5,730 bases of DNA, from NCBI GenBank assembly GCA_020627605.1, contig JAHDGO010000141.1, forward strand, positions 1 through 5,730, read 5' to 3'. Positions within the stretch are counted from its first letter, which is position 1, and each line of letters opens with the position of its first letter. The notes beneath the pieces are model-generated. The model searched no databases. It was not told the DNA's origin and saw only the letters and a list, made by a program, of their open reading frames with translations. The position numbers were made by a program, and so were the translations under genes. Below, one piece after another: positions 1-4,855 of this stretch. This DNA comes from Yoonia sp. (GTDB lineage Bacteria > Pseudomonadota > Alphaproteobacteria > Rhodobacterales > Rhodobacteraceae).

Positions 1-751
1 GCTCAGCTATGCTGACCGGCTTTATCAACTGCCTTTGGGCGTGGTTGGCATTGCTGTCGGCGTCGTCCTGTTGCCGGACCTATCGCGGCGCTTGCGGGCG
101 GGCGATGATGCTGGCGGGCGGGATGCGTTCAACCGCGCCTCTGAAATCAGCCTTGCGCTGACGATCCCAGCGTCTGTGGCGCTGATGGTGATCCCCCTGC
201 CGCTGGTCAGCGTCCTGTTTGAACGTGGGGCATTTACCAGCGACGACACCGCTGCGACGGCAATTGCGGTTGCGATCTATGGGCTGGGGCTGCCAGCTTT
301 TGTGCTGCAAAAGACGTTGCAACCGCTGTTTTTTGCCCGCGAAGATACCAAACGGCCATTCTACTATGCGCTGGCGGCCATGGTGTTGAACGCCGCGCTG
401 GCCATCGGGCTGTCGCCGGTCATCGGCTTTGCGGCGGCGGCGGTTGGCACGACGCTGACAGGCTGGGCCATGGTTGTGATGCTGGCGCGCGGCGCGCGCA
501 GCATGGGCGACGCAGGCAAACTAGATGCACGGTTTAAGGGGCGGATCTGGCGGATCATTCTGGCGGCCCTGGCCATGGGTCTGATCCTGTGGCTGTCAGC
601 CGCAACACTCAAACCATTCTTCGGCATAGCACTCTGGCGTTATGCCGCACTTGTACTGCTGATCCTGATCGGCGTTGTCAGCTACTTCGGGCTTGGCCAC
701 ATTTTCGGCGCGTTCAAACTGTCCGAATTCCGGCGCAATATGCGCCGCTAG
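1..751 (+). CDS. murJ: Lipid II flippase MurJ (MviN), C-terminal half, 5' truncated by window edge
   Basis: The reading frame enters from the left edge (first whole codon at base 2) and runs to TAG at 749-751, giving 249 residues. MurJ, a MOP-superfamily inner-membrane transporter, flips lipid II to the periplasm for peptidoglycan synthesis and is usually a little over 500 residues, so about the last half is here. The first visible residues (YADRLYQLPLGVVGIAVG, then LLPDLSRR) are a very characteristic MurJ block. Further on are FERGAFTSDDT and the LQPLFFAREDTKRPF loop, also typical of the family. Several hydrophobic helices follow, and the protein ends in a short basic tail (EFRRNMRR). An internal TTG at 35 could be mistaken for a start, but the frame is open upstream of it and the family sequence continues through it. 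Its stop overlaps the stop of the convergent rhomboid-like gene, leaving no room for a terminator between them. Confidence 0.96.
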   Translation, partial: LSYADRLYQLPLGVVGIAVGVVLLPDLSRRLRAGDDAGGRDAFNRASEISLALTIPASVALMVIPLPLVSVLFERGAFTSDDTAATAIAVAIYGLGLPAFVLQKTLQPLFFAREDTKRPFYYALAAMVLNAALAIGLSPVIGFAAAAVGTTLTGWAMVVMLARGARSMGDAGKLDARFKGRIWRIILAALAMGLILWLSAATLKPFFGIALWRYAALVLLILIGVVSYFGLGHIFGAFKLSEFRRNMRR

Positions 752-1473
752 CCGCGCTGGCGCATTCGGTCAACAAAGGTCGACCATCCCCCCGGCGCAA
801 AGACAAGCGAGACGGCAAAGCCAGCGGCAAATCCCGTCAGCTCTGCAATCCAGGTGGGCGGTGGTGCGACCTCGTAAAGCACACCCGCCATGATCCCGAA
901 GATCAACTGGATCAGCAGCAGAAAACCGATGAGGCGAAAGGCCAGCAACTGGTTCTTGCCAGCCTGCCCAAGGCGTAGCCACAGCGCGTAGGTATAGGCA
1001 CCGATGAGACCATAAACCGGCGTGAACCCACCCAGAAGGGGGTAGTTGCCACTGACCAGCAGCGCATAGACCACGGCCCCGCAGATGCTCGTCAGCAGAT
1101 AGATCAGCAACACCTTGATGCCGCCGTAATATTCAGCCGTGAACTTCCCCAGGGCAAGCGTCAGGGCCGCGCAAAACGCCACCTGCGTCAGATCCACGTT
1201 GATGAATGGATAGGTGACAAAGCGGATTAGCATCCCAAAGGAATAGTCACCGGCCACCAGGACACGATCCAGAACATTCGGCGAAAAGCCATATTCATTC
1301 ACTGCTTCCAACCGCCAGCCAATCGCGGTGGGTCCACCGATCAACCCATGTTCAGCCATCTGGAACACCGCCTCGATCCCGAGGATCAGCAGTGTCAGCA
1401 CAATGACCATGGCAGGCAGATCGTTGAATGGGCTGACCGGGCCAGTGTGGCTTTCTTCGTTTTCTGACGACAT
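748..1473 (-). CDS. Rhomboid-fold integral membrane protein, probable catalytically inactive homologue
   Basis: A 241-residue protein starting at ATG (complement of 1471-1473), MSSENEESH. The frame stays open upstream to 1635, but that extension would lie inside trpS and looks nothing like a protein, so the shorter start is preferred; the ribosome binding site is weak (GAAAG). About six or seven hydrophobic segments can be seen, roughly residues 19-38, 83-109, 119-140, 145-166, 179-200 and 208-226, with a short basic C-terminus. The order and the motif GGFTPVYGLIGAYTYALW (148-165) match the rhomboid active-site helix, and WIAELTGFAAGF (208-219) matches the last core helix. Active rhomboids have GxSG and AHxxG there. 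Here the serine position is Phe150, the next Gly is Thr151, and the His position is Glu211, so serine protease activity is not expected. Many automatic annotations would call it a rhomboid intramembrane protease. I recall similar sequences from other Rhodobacterales, which suggests a conserved non-protease family rather than a decayed gene. It is divergent from trpS and convergent with murJ. Confidence 0.85.
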   Translation of the reverse strand: MSSENEESHTGPVSPFNDLPAMVIVLTLLILGIEAVFQMAEHGLIGGPTAIGWRLEAVNEYGFSPNVLDRVLVAGDYSFGMLIRFVTYPFINVDLTQVAFCAALTLALGKFTAEYYGGIKVLLIYLLTSICGAVVYALLVSGNYPLLGGFTPVYGLIGAYTYALWLRLGQAGKNQLLAFRLIGFLLLIQLIFGIMAGVLYEVAPPPTWIAELTGFAAGFAVSLVFAPGGWSTFVDRMRQRG

Positions 1474-1494
1474 ATCGGGCTTTCGCGGGGGTGG

Positions 1495-1529
1495 TTGACG
1501 TTGACGGGTTGCGCCGACAGGGGTAAGCG
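1495..1529 (+). promoter_or_regulatory. Possible trpS promoter in divergent spacer
   Basis: The 91-bp spacer between the rhomboid-like gene and trpS carries a tandem TTGACGTTGACG at 1495-1506. The second copy is a five-of-six -35 match. Seventeen bases further is TAAGCG (1524-1529), a poor -10. Transcription would start near 1535, about 30 bases before the trpS ATG. I see no leader peptide or attenuator typical of tryptophan regulation in this short space, and no clear promoter for the opposite gene. Confidence 0.25.
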
Positions 1530-1564
1530 AGCGATGCCCCGAAATCCAGCCCGGACAAAAAGCA

Positions 1565-2581
1565 ATGACACAGACCCAGTTCACACCCCGCGTCTTTTCC
1601 GGGATCAAGCCGTCAGGCGGGCTGACGCTGGGCAACTATCTGGGTGCAATCAAACGCTTTGTCGGCATGCAGGGACAGATGGAATGCGTCTATTGCGTGG
1701 TCGATCTGCACGCGATCACCGTCTGGCAGGACCCCAGGGAACTGGCCAATATGACACGCGAGGTGGCCGCAGGCTATCTGGCCGCCGGTCTGGACCCGAC
1801 CCAGTCGATCCTGTTCAACCAAAGTCAGGTATCCGCCCATGCGGAACTGGGCTGGATCTTCAACTGCGTCGCCCGCGTCGGCTGGATGAACCGCATGACG
1901 CAGTTCAAGGACAAGGCCGGGGCGAACGCGGAAAAACAGTCGCTGGGTCTTTACGCCTATCCGTCGCTGATGGCCGCCGATATCCTGCTCTATCACGCGA
2001 CCCACGTACCCGTGGGCGACGACCAGAAACAGCATGTCGAGCTGACCCGCGATATCGCGGCCAAGTTCAACCATGACTTCGGCGTCGATTTCTTTCCGCT
2101 GACCACCCCGGTTATCGAAGGCCCCGCCATGCGCATCATGAACCTGCGCGACGGCACCAAGAAGATGTCGAAGTCCGGTGACAGCGACATGGAACGCATC
2201 AACATGACGGATGATGCCGACAAGATCGCCAAGAAATTCAAGAAGGCCAAAACAGATCCGGAGCCTTTGCCGGACACGCTGGATGGTCTCAAGGACCGGC
2301 CAGAGGCGCGCAACCTGATCGATATCTACGCCGCACTAAACGACGCCACAGCGGAAGCAACGATCGCCGAATACGCCGGGGCGGGCTGGGGCAAGTTTAA
2401 ACCGGCGCTGGCCGATCTGGCCGTCGCCAAACTGGCCCCCATCGCAGATGAGATGGCCCGTCTGATGGCCGACCCGGCCGAGATTGACCGCATCCTCGGC
2501 GCGGGGTCAGAGAAAGCGCGCGAGATTGCAGACCCGATCCTGCGTCAGACCTACGACATTGTGGGCATGTTGCGGTCGTAA
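1565..2581 (+). CDS. trpS: Tryptophanyl-tRNA synthetase
   Basis: A complete class Ic aminoacyl-tRNA synthetase of 338 residues, the usual bacterial size, that charges tRNA-Trp with tryptophan using ATP in the cytoplasm. The N-terminus has [18 protein letters not shown] (11-28), containing the HIGH-equivalent TLGNY. The central block [15 protein letters not shown] (151-165) is characteristic of bacterial TrpRS. The ATP-binding signature KMSKS is at 200-204, followed by Gly205. The C-terminal part (about 245-338) is the helical anticodon-recognition region. The ATG at 1565 fits the family N-terminus exactly, with a weak GGA at 1553-1555 as Shine-Dalgarno. Nothing is missing or broken. The long antisense frame at 1613-2074 is a composition shadow. 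Confidence 0.98.
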   Translation: MTQTQFTPRVFSGIKPSGGLTLGNYLGAIKRFVGMQGQMECVYCVVDLHAITVWQDPRELANMTREVAAGYLAAGLDPTQSILFNQSQVSAHAELGWIFNCVARVGWMNRMTQFKDKAGANAEKQSLGLYAYPSLMAADILLYHATHVPVGDDQKQHVELTRDIAAKFNHDFGVDFFPLTTPVIEGPAMRIMNLRDGTKKMSKSGDSDMERINMTDDADKIAKKFKKAKTDPEPLPDTLDGLKDRPEARNLIDIYAALNDATAEATIAEYAGAGWGKFKPALADLAVAKLAPIADEMARLMADPAEIDRILGAGSEKAREIADPILRQTYDIVGMLRS

Positions 2582-2626
2582 CGCGCACCTACGGTCAGCC
2601 CGCGACCAGTCCCGCGGTCGCCGCTG

Positions 2627-2638
2627 TGCAGCGCTGCA
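2627..2638. repeat. 12-bp perfect palindrome TGCAGCGCTGCA after trpS
   Basis: TGCAGCGCTGCA reads the same on both strands. It lies between a 6-bp stem at 2602-2607/2616-2621 (GCGACC/GGTCGC, 8-base loop) and a larger hairpin at 2643-2670. It could be a dimeric regulator's operator or part of a processed 3' end of trpS mRNA. The sequence alone does not decide. Confidence 0.3.
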
Positions 2639-2642
2639 ATCC

Positions 2643-2670
2643 GGCCCCTTTTGCGCCTCTGCGCAAGGCC
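2643..2670 (+). terminator. Hairpin after trpS, possible terminator lacking a U-tract
   Basis: GGCC (2643-2646) pairs with GGCC (2667-2670), and TTGCGC (2651-2656) pairs with GCGCAA (2661-2666) around a CTCT tetraloop. This gives ten base pairs with a four-base bulge (CCTT). The following bases (CTATCTTCTG) are pyrimidine-rich but are not a run of T, so intrinsic termination would be weak. It lies 61 bases after the trpS stop codon and before the VOC gene. Confidence 0.35.
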
Positions 2671-2699
2671 CTATCTTCTGTCCAACAGCCAGATAGGAG
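2670..2699 (+). promoter_or_regulatory. Leader hairpin overlapping the VOC-gene Shine-Dalgarno
   Basis: CCTATCT (2670-2676) is complementary to AGATAGG (2691-2697). Inside it CTGT (2678-2681) pairs with ACAG (2685-2688) around CCA, making eleven pairs with a small internal loop. The Shine-Dalgarno AGGAG is 2695-2699, so three of its five bases are in the stem. The start ATG follows seven bases later at 2707. This arrangement could limit ribosome access until the stem opens. That role is inferred from base pairing only. Confidence 0.4.
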
Positions 2700-2706
2700 C
2701 AAGCGC

Positions 2707-3195
2707 ATGTCACATCCTGAAACAGCCCGCGTCGGCCATGTGCATCTACGTGTTTCGGACCTTGATCGCGCGATCGGTTTCTACAGCGATATACTGGGCT
2801 TTGCTGTCACGCAGCGCGCAGGCAACGGTGCAGCATTTCTGGCCGCAGGCGACTATCACCATCACATTGGCCTGAACACATGGGAAAGCCTTGGTGCAAC
2901 GCCGCCACCGCCTGGGCATACCGGGCTTTACCACTCTGCCTTTCTCTACCCTGACCGCATGGCGCTGTCGCAAGTGCTGCGGCGGATCACGGCGGCTGGC
3001 ATCCCGCTGGACGGTGCGGCTGATCATGGGGTGAGCGAGGCGGTTTATCTGCGCGACCCTGACCAGAACGGGGTCGAGATTTACGTCGACAAACCCATGG
3101 CGGACTGGCCGCGGCAGGCGGACGGCGCATTGAAAATGGTGAACGCAGGGCTGGATATCGCCGCCCTGCTCGCCCTGTCAGACCCAGCGTCATAA
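2707..3195 (+). CDS. VOC family protein, single-domain, extradiol-dioxygenase-like
   Basis: A 162-residue cytoplasmic protein beginning MSHPETARVGHVHLRVSDLDRA. The ATG at 2707 is chosen because AGGAG lies seven bases upstream and the family N-terminus starts here; an in-frame ATG at 2626 adds 27 unlike residues. The vicinal-oxygen-chelate fold is seen as two beta-alpha-beta-beta modules, the first opening with GHVHLRVSDLDRAIGFYSDI and the second with GLYHSAFLYPD (73-83). Probable metal ligands are His13, His76 and Glu124, with spacings of 63 and 48 close to those of BphC-type extradiol dioxygenases. The stretch His107...Val113-Tyr114...Asp117-Pro118...Glu124 nearly fits the extradiol ring-cleavage signature as I remember it, with deviations at Ala105 and Gln120. 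The substrate is unknown. Many extradiol enzymes and CatE-like proteins have two such units in one chain; this has one, so it may work as a dimer or be a different VOC enzyme such as a lyase. No aromatic-degradation genes are adjacent. Confidence 0.9.
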   Translation: MSHPETARVGHVHLRVSDLDRAIGFYSDILGFAVTQRAGNGAAFLAAGDYHHHIGLNTWESLGATPPPPGHTGLYHSAFLYPDRMALSQVLRRITAAGIPLDGAADHGVSEAVYLRDPDQNGVEIYVDKPMADWPRQADGALKMVNAGLDIAALLALSDPAS

Positions 3196-3299
3196 AACTG
3201 AATCCTCAGCCGGCAAGACTGCCGCCATCGCAGCATCGATTCGTGCTGCTGCCATCGCCCTGGGTCCCCGTCTTCCCCGCCGCACCCACTGGCCGCGTG

Positions 3300-3329
3300 G
3301 GCGTCTGATGTTCCCCGGCATCAGACGCC
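3300..3329. terminator. Perfect 11-bp hairpin in the 194-bp VOC-aminotransferase spacer
   Basis: GGCGTCTGATG (3300-3310) and CATCAGACGCC (3319-3329) are exact reverse complements around an eight-base loop TTCCCCGG. Neither strand has a T-run after the stem, so this may be a terminator of the kind that lacks a U-tract, a processing or stability stem for the VOC mRNA, or an operator-like dyad. The 3' arm lies 61 bases before the aminotransferase start. The rest of the spacer holds a smaller stem (GCAGCA 3230-3235 / TGCTGC 3244-3249) and no convincing gene. Confidence 0.45.
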
Positions 3330-3347
3330 GCGCCACTTTACCCCGCG

Positions 3348-3381
3348 TTTGACTGCCCATAGTCTCTGCCGTCAAAGGGAG
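3348..3381 (+). promoter_or_regulatory. Ribosome binding site and adjoining stem that decide the aminotransferase start
   Basis: AAAGGGAG (3374-3381) is a good Shine-Dalgarno with eight bases to ATG 3390. It ends on the alternative GTG at 3381, so that GTG cannot be served by it. TTTGAC (3348-3353) is complementary to GTCAAA (3371-3376), forming a six-pair stem with a 17-base loop that abuts the GGGAG core. TTGACT at 3349-3354 also resembles a -35, but no fair -10 follows at the right spacing. Confidence 0.35.
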
Positions 3382-3389
3382 TGACCAGC

Positions 3390-4253
3390 ATGGCGACAGG
3401 CACGGATATCTACACTTACTTCGATGGCAGCTGGCATGCTGGCGATGTGCCGATCATGCGGGCCGCTGATCATGGGTCTTGGCTGGGCACGACAGTGTTT
3501 GACGGGGCGCGCTATGTGCATGGGCGGGCGCCCGATCTTGATCTGCATTGCGCGCGGGTCAACCGCTCTGCCGAGGCGCTGATGATCACGCCTACGGTCA
3601 GCACCGAAGACATGATTGCCCTGACGTGGGAAGGGCTGGCGCATTACCCCAAAGATACAGCAGTCTACATCCGGCCCATGTACTGGGCCATCCACGGCGA
3701 TGCGACGGCGATTGTGCCCAGCGCAGAGGCCACAGGCTTTGCCATCTGTCTGGAGGCGATCCCCTTTGCCAAAGACAGCGCGACAACCACGCTGGGCCAG
3801 ACCCGCTTTCGCAGACCAGTGATCGAAAGTGCGGTGGTAAACGCAAAGGCGGGCTGCCTTTACCCCAACAACGCGCGGATGCTGGCCGAAGTGCGCCAGA
3901 ACGGGTTCGGCAATGCGCTCGTGGCGGATGCCATGGGCAATGTGGCCGAAACCGCCACCGCCAATGTCTTTATGGTCAAGGATGGCGAGGTGTTTACCCC
4001 CATTGCCAACGGCACTTTTCTGGCAGGGATCACCCGTGCGCGGCATATCAAGAACCTGCGCGCGGATGGTGTGGCCGTGCATGAAACCGTCCTGTCCTTT
4101 GACGATTTCCGTAGCGCGGATGAGGTGTTTCTGTCCGGCAATATGTCCAAGGTCACGCCGGTGACCGCCTTTGAGGACCGCCAGTATCAGGTGGGCCCGG
4201 TCACCCGCCGCGTGCGCGACATGTATTGGGACTGGGCCGCCAGCGCGCCCTGA
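3390..4253 (+). CDS. Class IV (fold-type IV) PLP aminotransferase, branched-chain aminotransferase-like
   Basis: A 287-residue cytoplasmic enzyme. ATG 3390 is preferred over GTG 3381 on ribosome-binding-site spacing. The expected landmarks of the IlvE / D-amino-acid transaminase fold are present: Arg56 in HCARVNRSAEAL (phosphate-binding position), the PLP Schiff-base lysine Lys153 in VVNAKAGCLYPNNARML, Glu187 in NVAETATANVF (contacts the pyridine nitrogen), GTFLAGITR (208-216) and DEVFLSGNMSKVTPV (244-258). Family members usually transfer the amino group between leucine, isoleucine or valine and 2-oxoglutarate. The motif around Glu187 (ETATAN) differs from the EGAGEN of E. coli IlvE, so the substrate could instead be another amino acid or an amine. 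Rhodobacterales often carry a protein like this annotated as branched-chain aminotransferase; I recognise the family securely but not the exact substrate. The 366-residue antisense frame across this gene and usp is a high-GC shadow. Confidence 0.93.
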   Translation: MATGTDIYTYFDGSWHAGDVPIMRAADHGSWLGTTVFDGARYVHGRAPDLDLHCARVNRSAEALMITPTVSTEDMIALTWEGLAHYPKDTAVYIRPMYWAIHGDATAIVPSAEATGFAICLEAIPFAKDSATTTLGQTRFRRPVIESAVVNAKAGCLYPNNARMLAEVRQNGFGNALVADAMGNVAETATANVFMVKDGEVFTPIANGTFLAGITRARHIKNLRADGVAVHETVLSFDDFRSADEVFLSGNMSKVTPVTAFEDRQYQVGPVTRRVRDMYWDWAASAP

Positions 4254-4278
4254 AAATCGCCGTTGCCACCCCCTGCGT

Positions 4279-4308
4279 CCTGCTTCACAATTGCCGCGAA
4301 GCAGGGAG
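4279..4308 (+). promoter_or_regulatory. Leader hairpin overlapping the usp Shine-Dalgarno
   Basis: CCTGCTTC (4279-4286) is an exact reverse complement of GAAGCAGG (4298-4305), with an 11-base loop. A T-G wobble (4278/4306) can extend it. The Shine-Dalgarno AGGGAG is 4303-4308, so its first three or four bases are in the stem. ATG 4315 follows six bases later. This is the same layout as the VOC leader: the 5' arm begins CCT and the 3' arm ends in the AGG of the ribosome binding site. Control of translation, for instance by temperature or a small RNA, is inference. Confidence 0.42.
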
Positions 4309-4314
4309 AGACTG

Positions 4315-4770
4315 ATGCGTAAATTTCTGGTCGTTCTGGATGACAGCCGCGAATGCCTGAACGCCATGCGCTTTGCCGCGATGCGGGCGGCACATACCGG
4401 TGGTGGCGTTGCCATCCTGTCGATCATTCCGCCTGACGAATTCAACCACTGGATCGGCGTCGGTGACATCATGCGCGCCGAAGCGCGCGAGCGGATCGAG
4501 GTCCATTACGAGGTATTCGCCAAATGGATGCGTGACCAGCAGAACGTGCATCCCGAACTGGTGATCCGCGAAGGCGAAGCCATTGTCGAGATTATGGCGC
4601 AGATCAACGAAGACCCCGAGATCGGCGTTCTTGTGCTGGGTGCCGGTATTGACAGCAAGGGCCCCGGCCCGCTTGTCACCCATATGACCCGGCAATCAGG
4701 CAGTCTGCCCATTCCGCTCACGATTGTGCCCGGCGATATCTCCAAGGAACGGCTGGAAGCGATCACCTGA
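4315..4770 (+). CDS. Universal stress protein (UspA family)
   Basis: A 151-residue single-domain Usp, the standard length. It begins MRKFLVVLDDSRECLNAMRFAA, where the first beta strand and Asp9 match the nucleotide-binding start of the fold, and a frame open further upstream only adds unrelated residues inside the aminotransferase gene. LVLGAG (106-111) and LPIPLTIVPG (131-140) are the later core strands. The usual ATP-loop pattern G-2x-G-9x-G(S/T) is not cleanly present: GAGIDSKGPGPLVTHMTRQS stands in its place, so ATP binding is uncertain. Such proteins act in the cytoplasm in stress survival by mechanisms that vary. It starts 61 bp after the aminotransferase and is followed by nifU on the same strand after 85 bp. 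Ribosome binding site AGGGAG, six bases before ATG. Confidence 0.92.
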   Translation: MRKFLVVLDDSRECLNAMRFAAMRAAHTGGGVAILSIIPPDEFNHWIGVGDIMRAEARERIEVHYEVFAKWMRDQQNVHPELVIREGEAIVEIMAQINEDPEIGVLVLGAGIDSKGPGPLVTHMTRQSGSLPIPLTIVPGDISKERLEAIT

Positions 4771-4780
4771 GCCCCGGCAG

Positions 4781-4797
4781 TTTAGAATCGTTCCAAT
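4781..4797. promoter_or_regulatory. Irr-box / iron control element (ICE)-like dyad upstream of nifU
   Basis: TTTAGAATCGTTCCAAT is an imperfect inverted repeat: the left half TTTAGAA is followed by a three-base spacer and TTCCAAT. The ICE consensus known for the alphaproteobacterial iron/heme regulator Irr is about TTTAGAA-NNN-TTCTAAA. The left half matches fully and the right half in five of seven positions. It starts ten bases after the usp stop and ends two bases before the -35 of the putative nifU promoter, a sensible operator position next to an Fe-S gene. The match is by eye from memory of the consensus. Confidence 0.5.
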
Positions 4798-4799
4798 CC

Positions 4800-4830
4800 T
4801 TGACACCGCGACGCCGGATGCGCATATCTA
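4800..4830 (+). promoter_or_regulatory. Probable promoter of nifU-tsaB
   Basis: TTGACA at 4800-4805 is a perfect -35 hexamer. CATATC lies 17 bases downstream (4823-4828), or TATCTA at 19 bases (4825-4830), either being a modest -10. Transcription would begin about 4835-4838, some 20 bases before the nifU ATG and just upstream of its AAAAAGG ribosome binding site (4841-4847). The promoter suggests nifU has its own transcript in addition to any read-through from usp. Confidence 0.5.
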
Positions 4831-4855
4831 AAGCCTGACAAAAAAGGTTTGCACG

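Noticed and set aside
1474..1564. Tryptophan-type attenuator or T-box upstream of trpS
   Set aside because: The 91-bp divergent spacer has no Trp-codon leader peptide and no paired terminator/antiterminator stems that I can see.
1474..1635. 54-residue N-terminal extension of the rhomboid-like protein
   Set aside because: It would start inside trpS on the opposite strand and is proline- and arginine-rich with no membrane segment or family likeness. The ATG at 1473 gives a natural N-terminus.
1613..2074. 153-residue minus-strand frame opposite trpS
   Set aside because: Shadow of the TrpRS reading frame; no independent support.
1495..2076. 193-residue plus-strand frame overlapping trpS in another phase
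   Set aside because: Overlaps the conserved trpS frame almost entirely and reads as Arg/Gly/Asp-rich nonsense.
3224..3258. Direct repeat GCCATCGC at 3224-3231 and 3251-3258
   Set aside because: Eight bases repeated twice in GC-rich sequence is expected by chance, and there is no third copy at that spacing.
3190..3375. 61-residue minus-strand frame in the VOC-aminotransferase spacer
   Set aside because: Very Arg-rich, runs through the hairpin, and shows no ribosome binding site or family motif.
3381..3389. GTG start for the aminotransferase, three codons upstream
   Set aside because: The Shine-Dalgarno AAAGGGAG runs right up to this GTG, leaving no spacer, while ATG 3390 is correctly spaced.
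3372..4472. 366-residue minus-strand frame antisense to the aminotransferase and usp
   Set aside because: It lies fully opposite two well-supported genes, has no recognisable motif and an Arg/His/Gly-rich composition typical of high-GC antisense frames.
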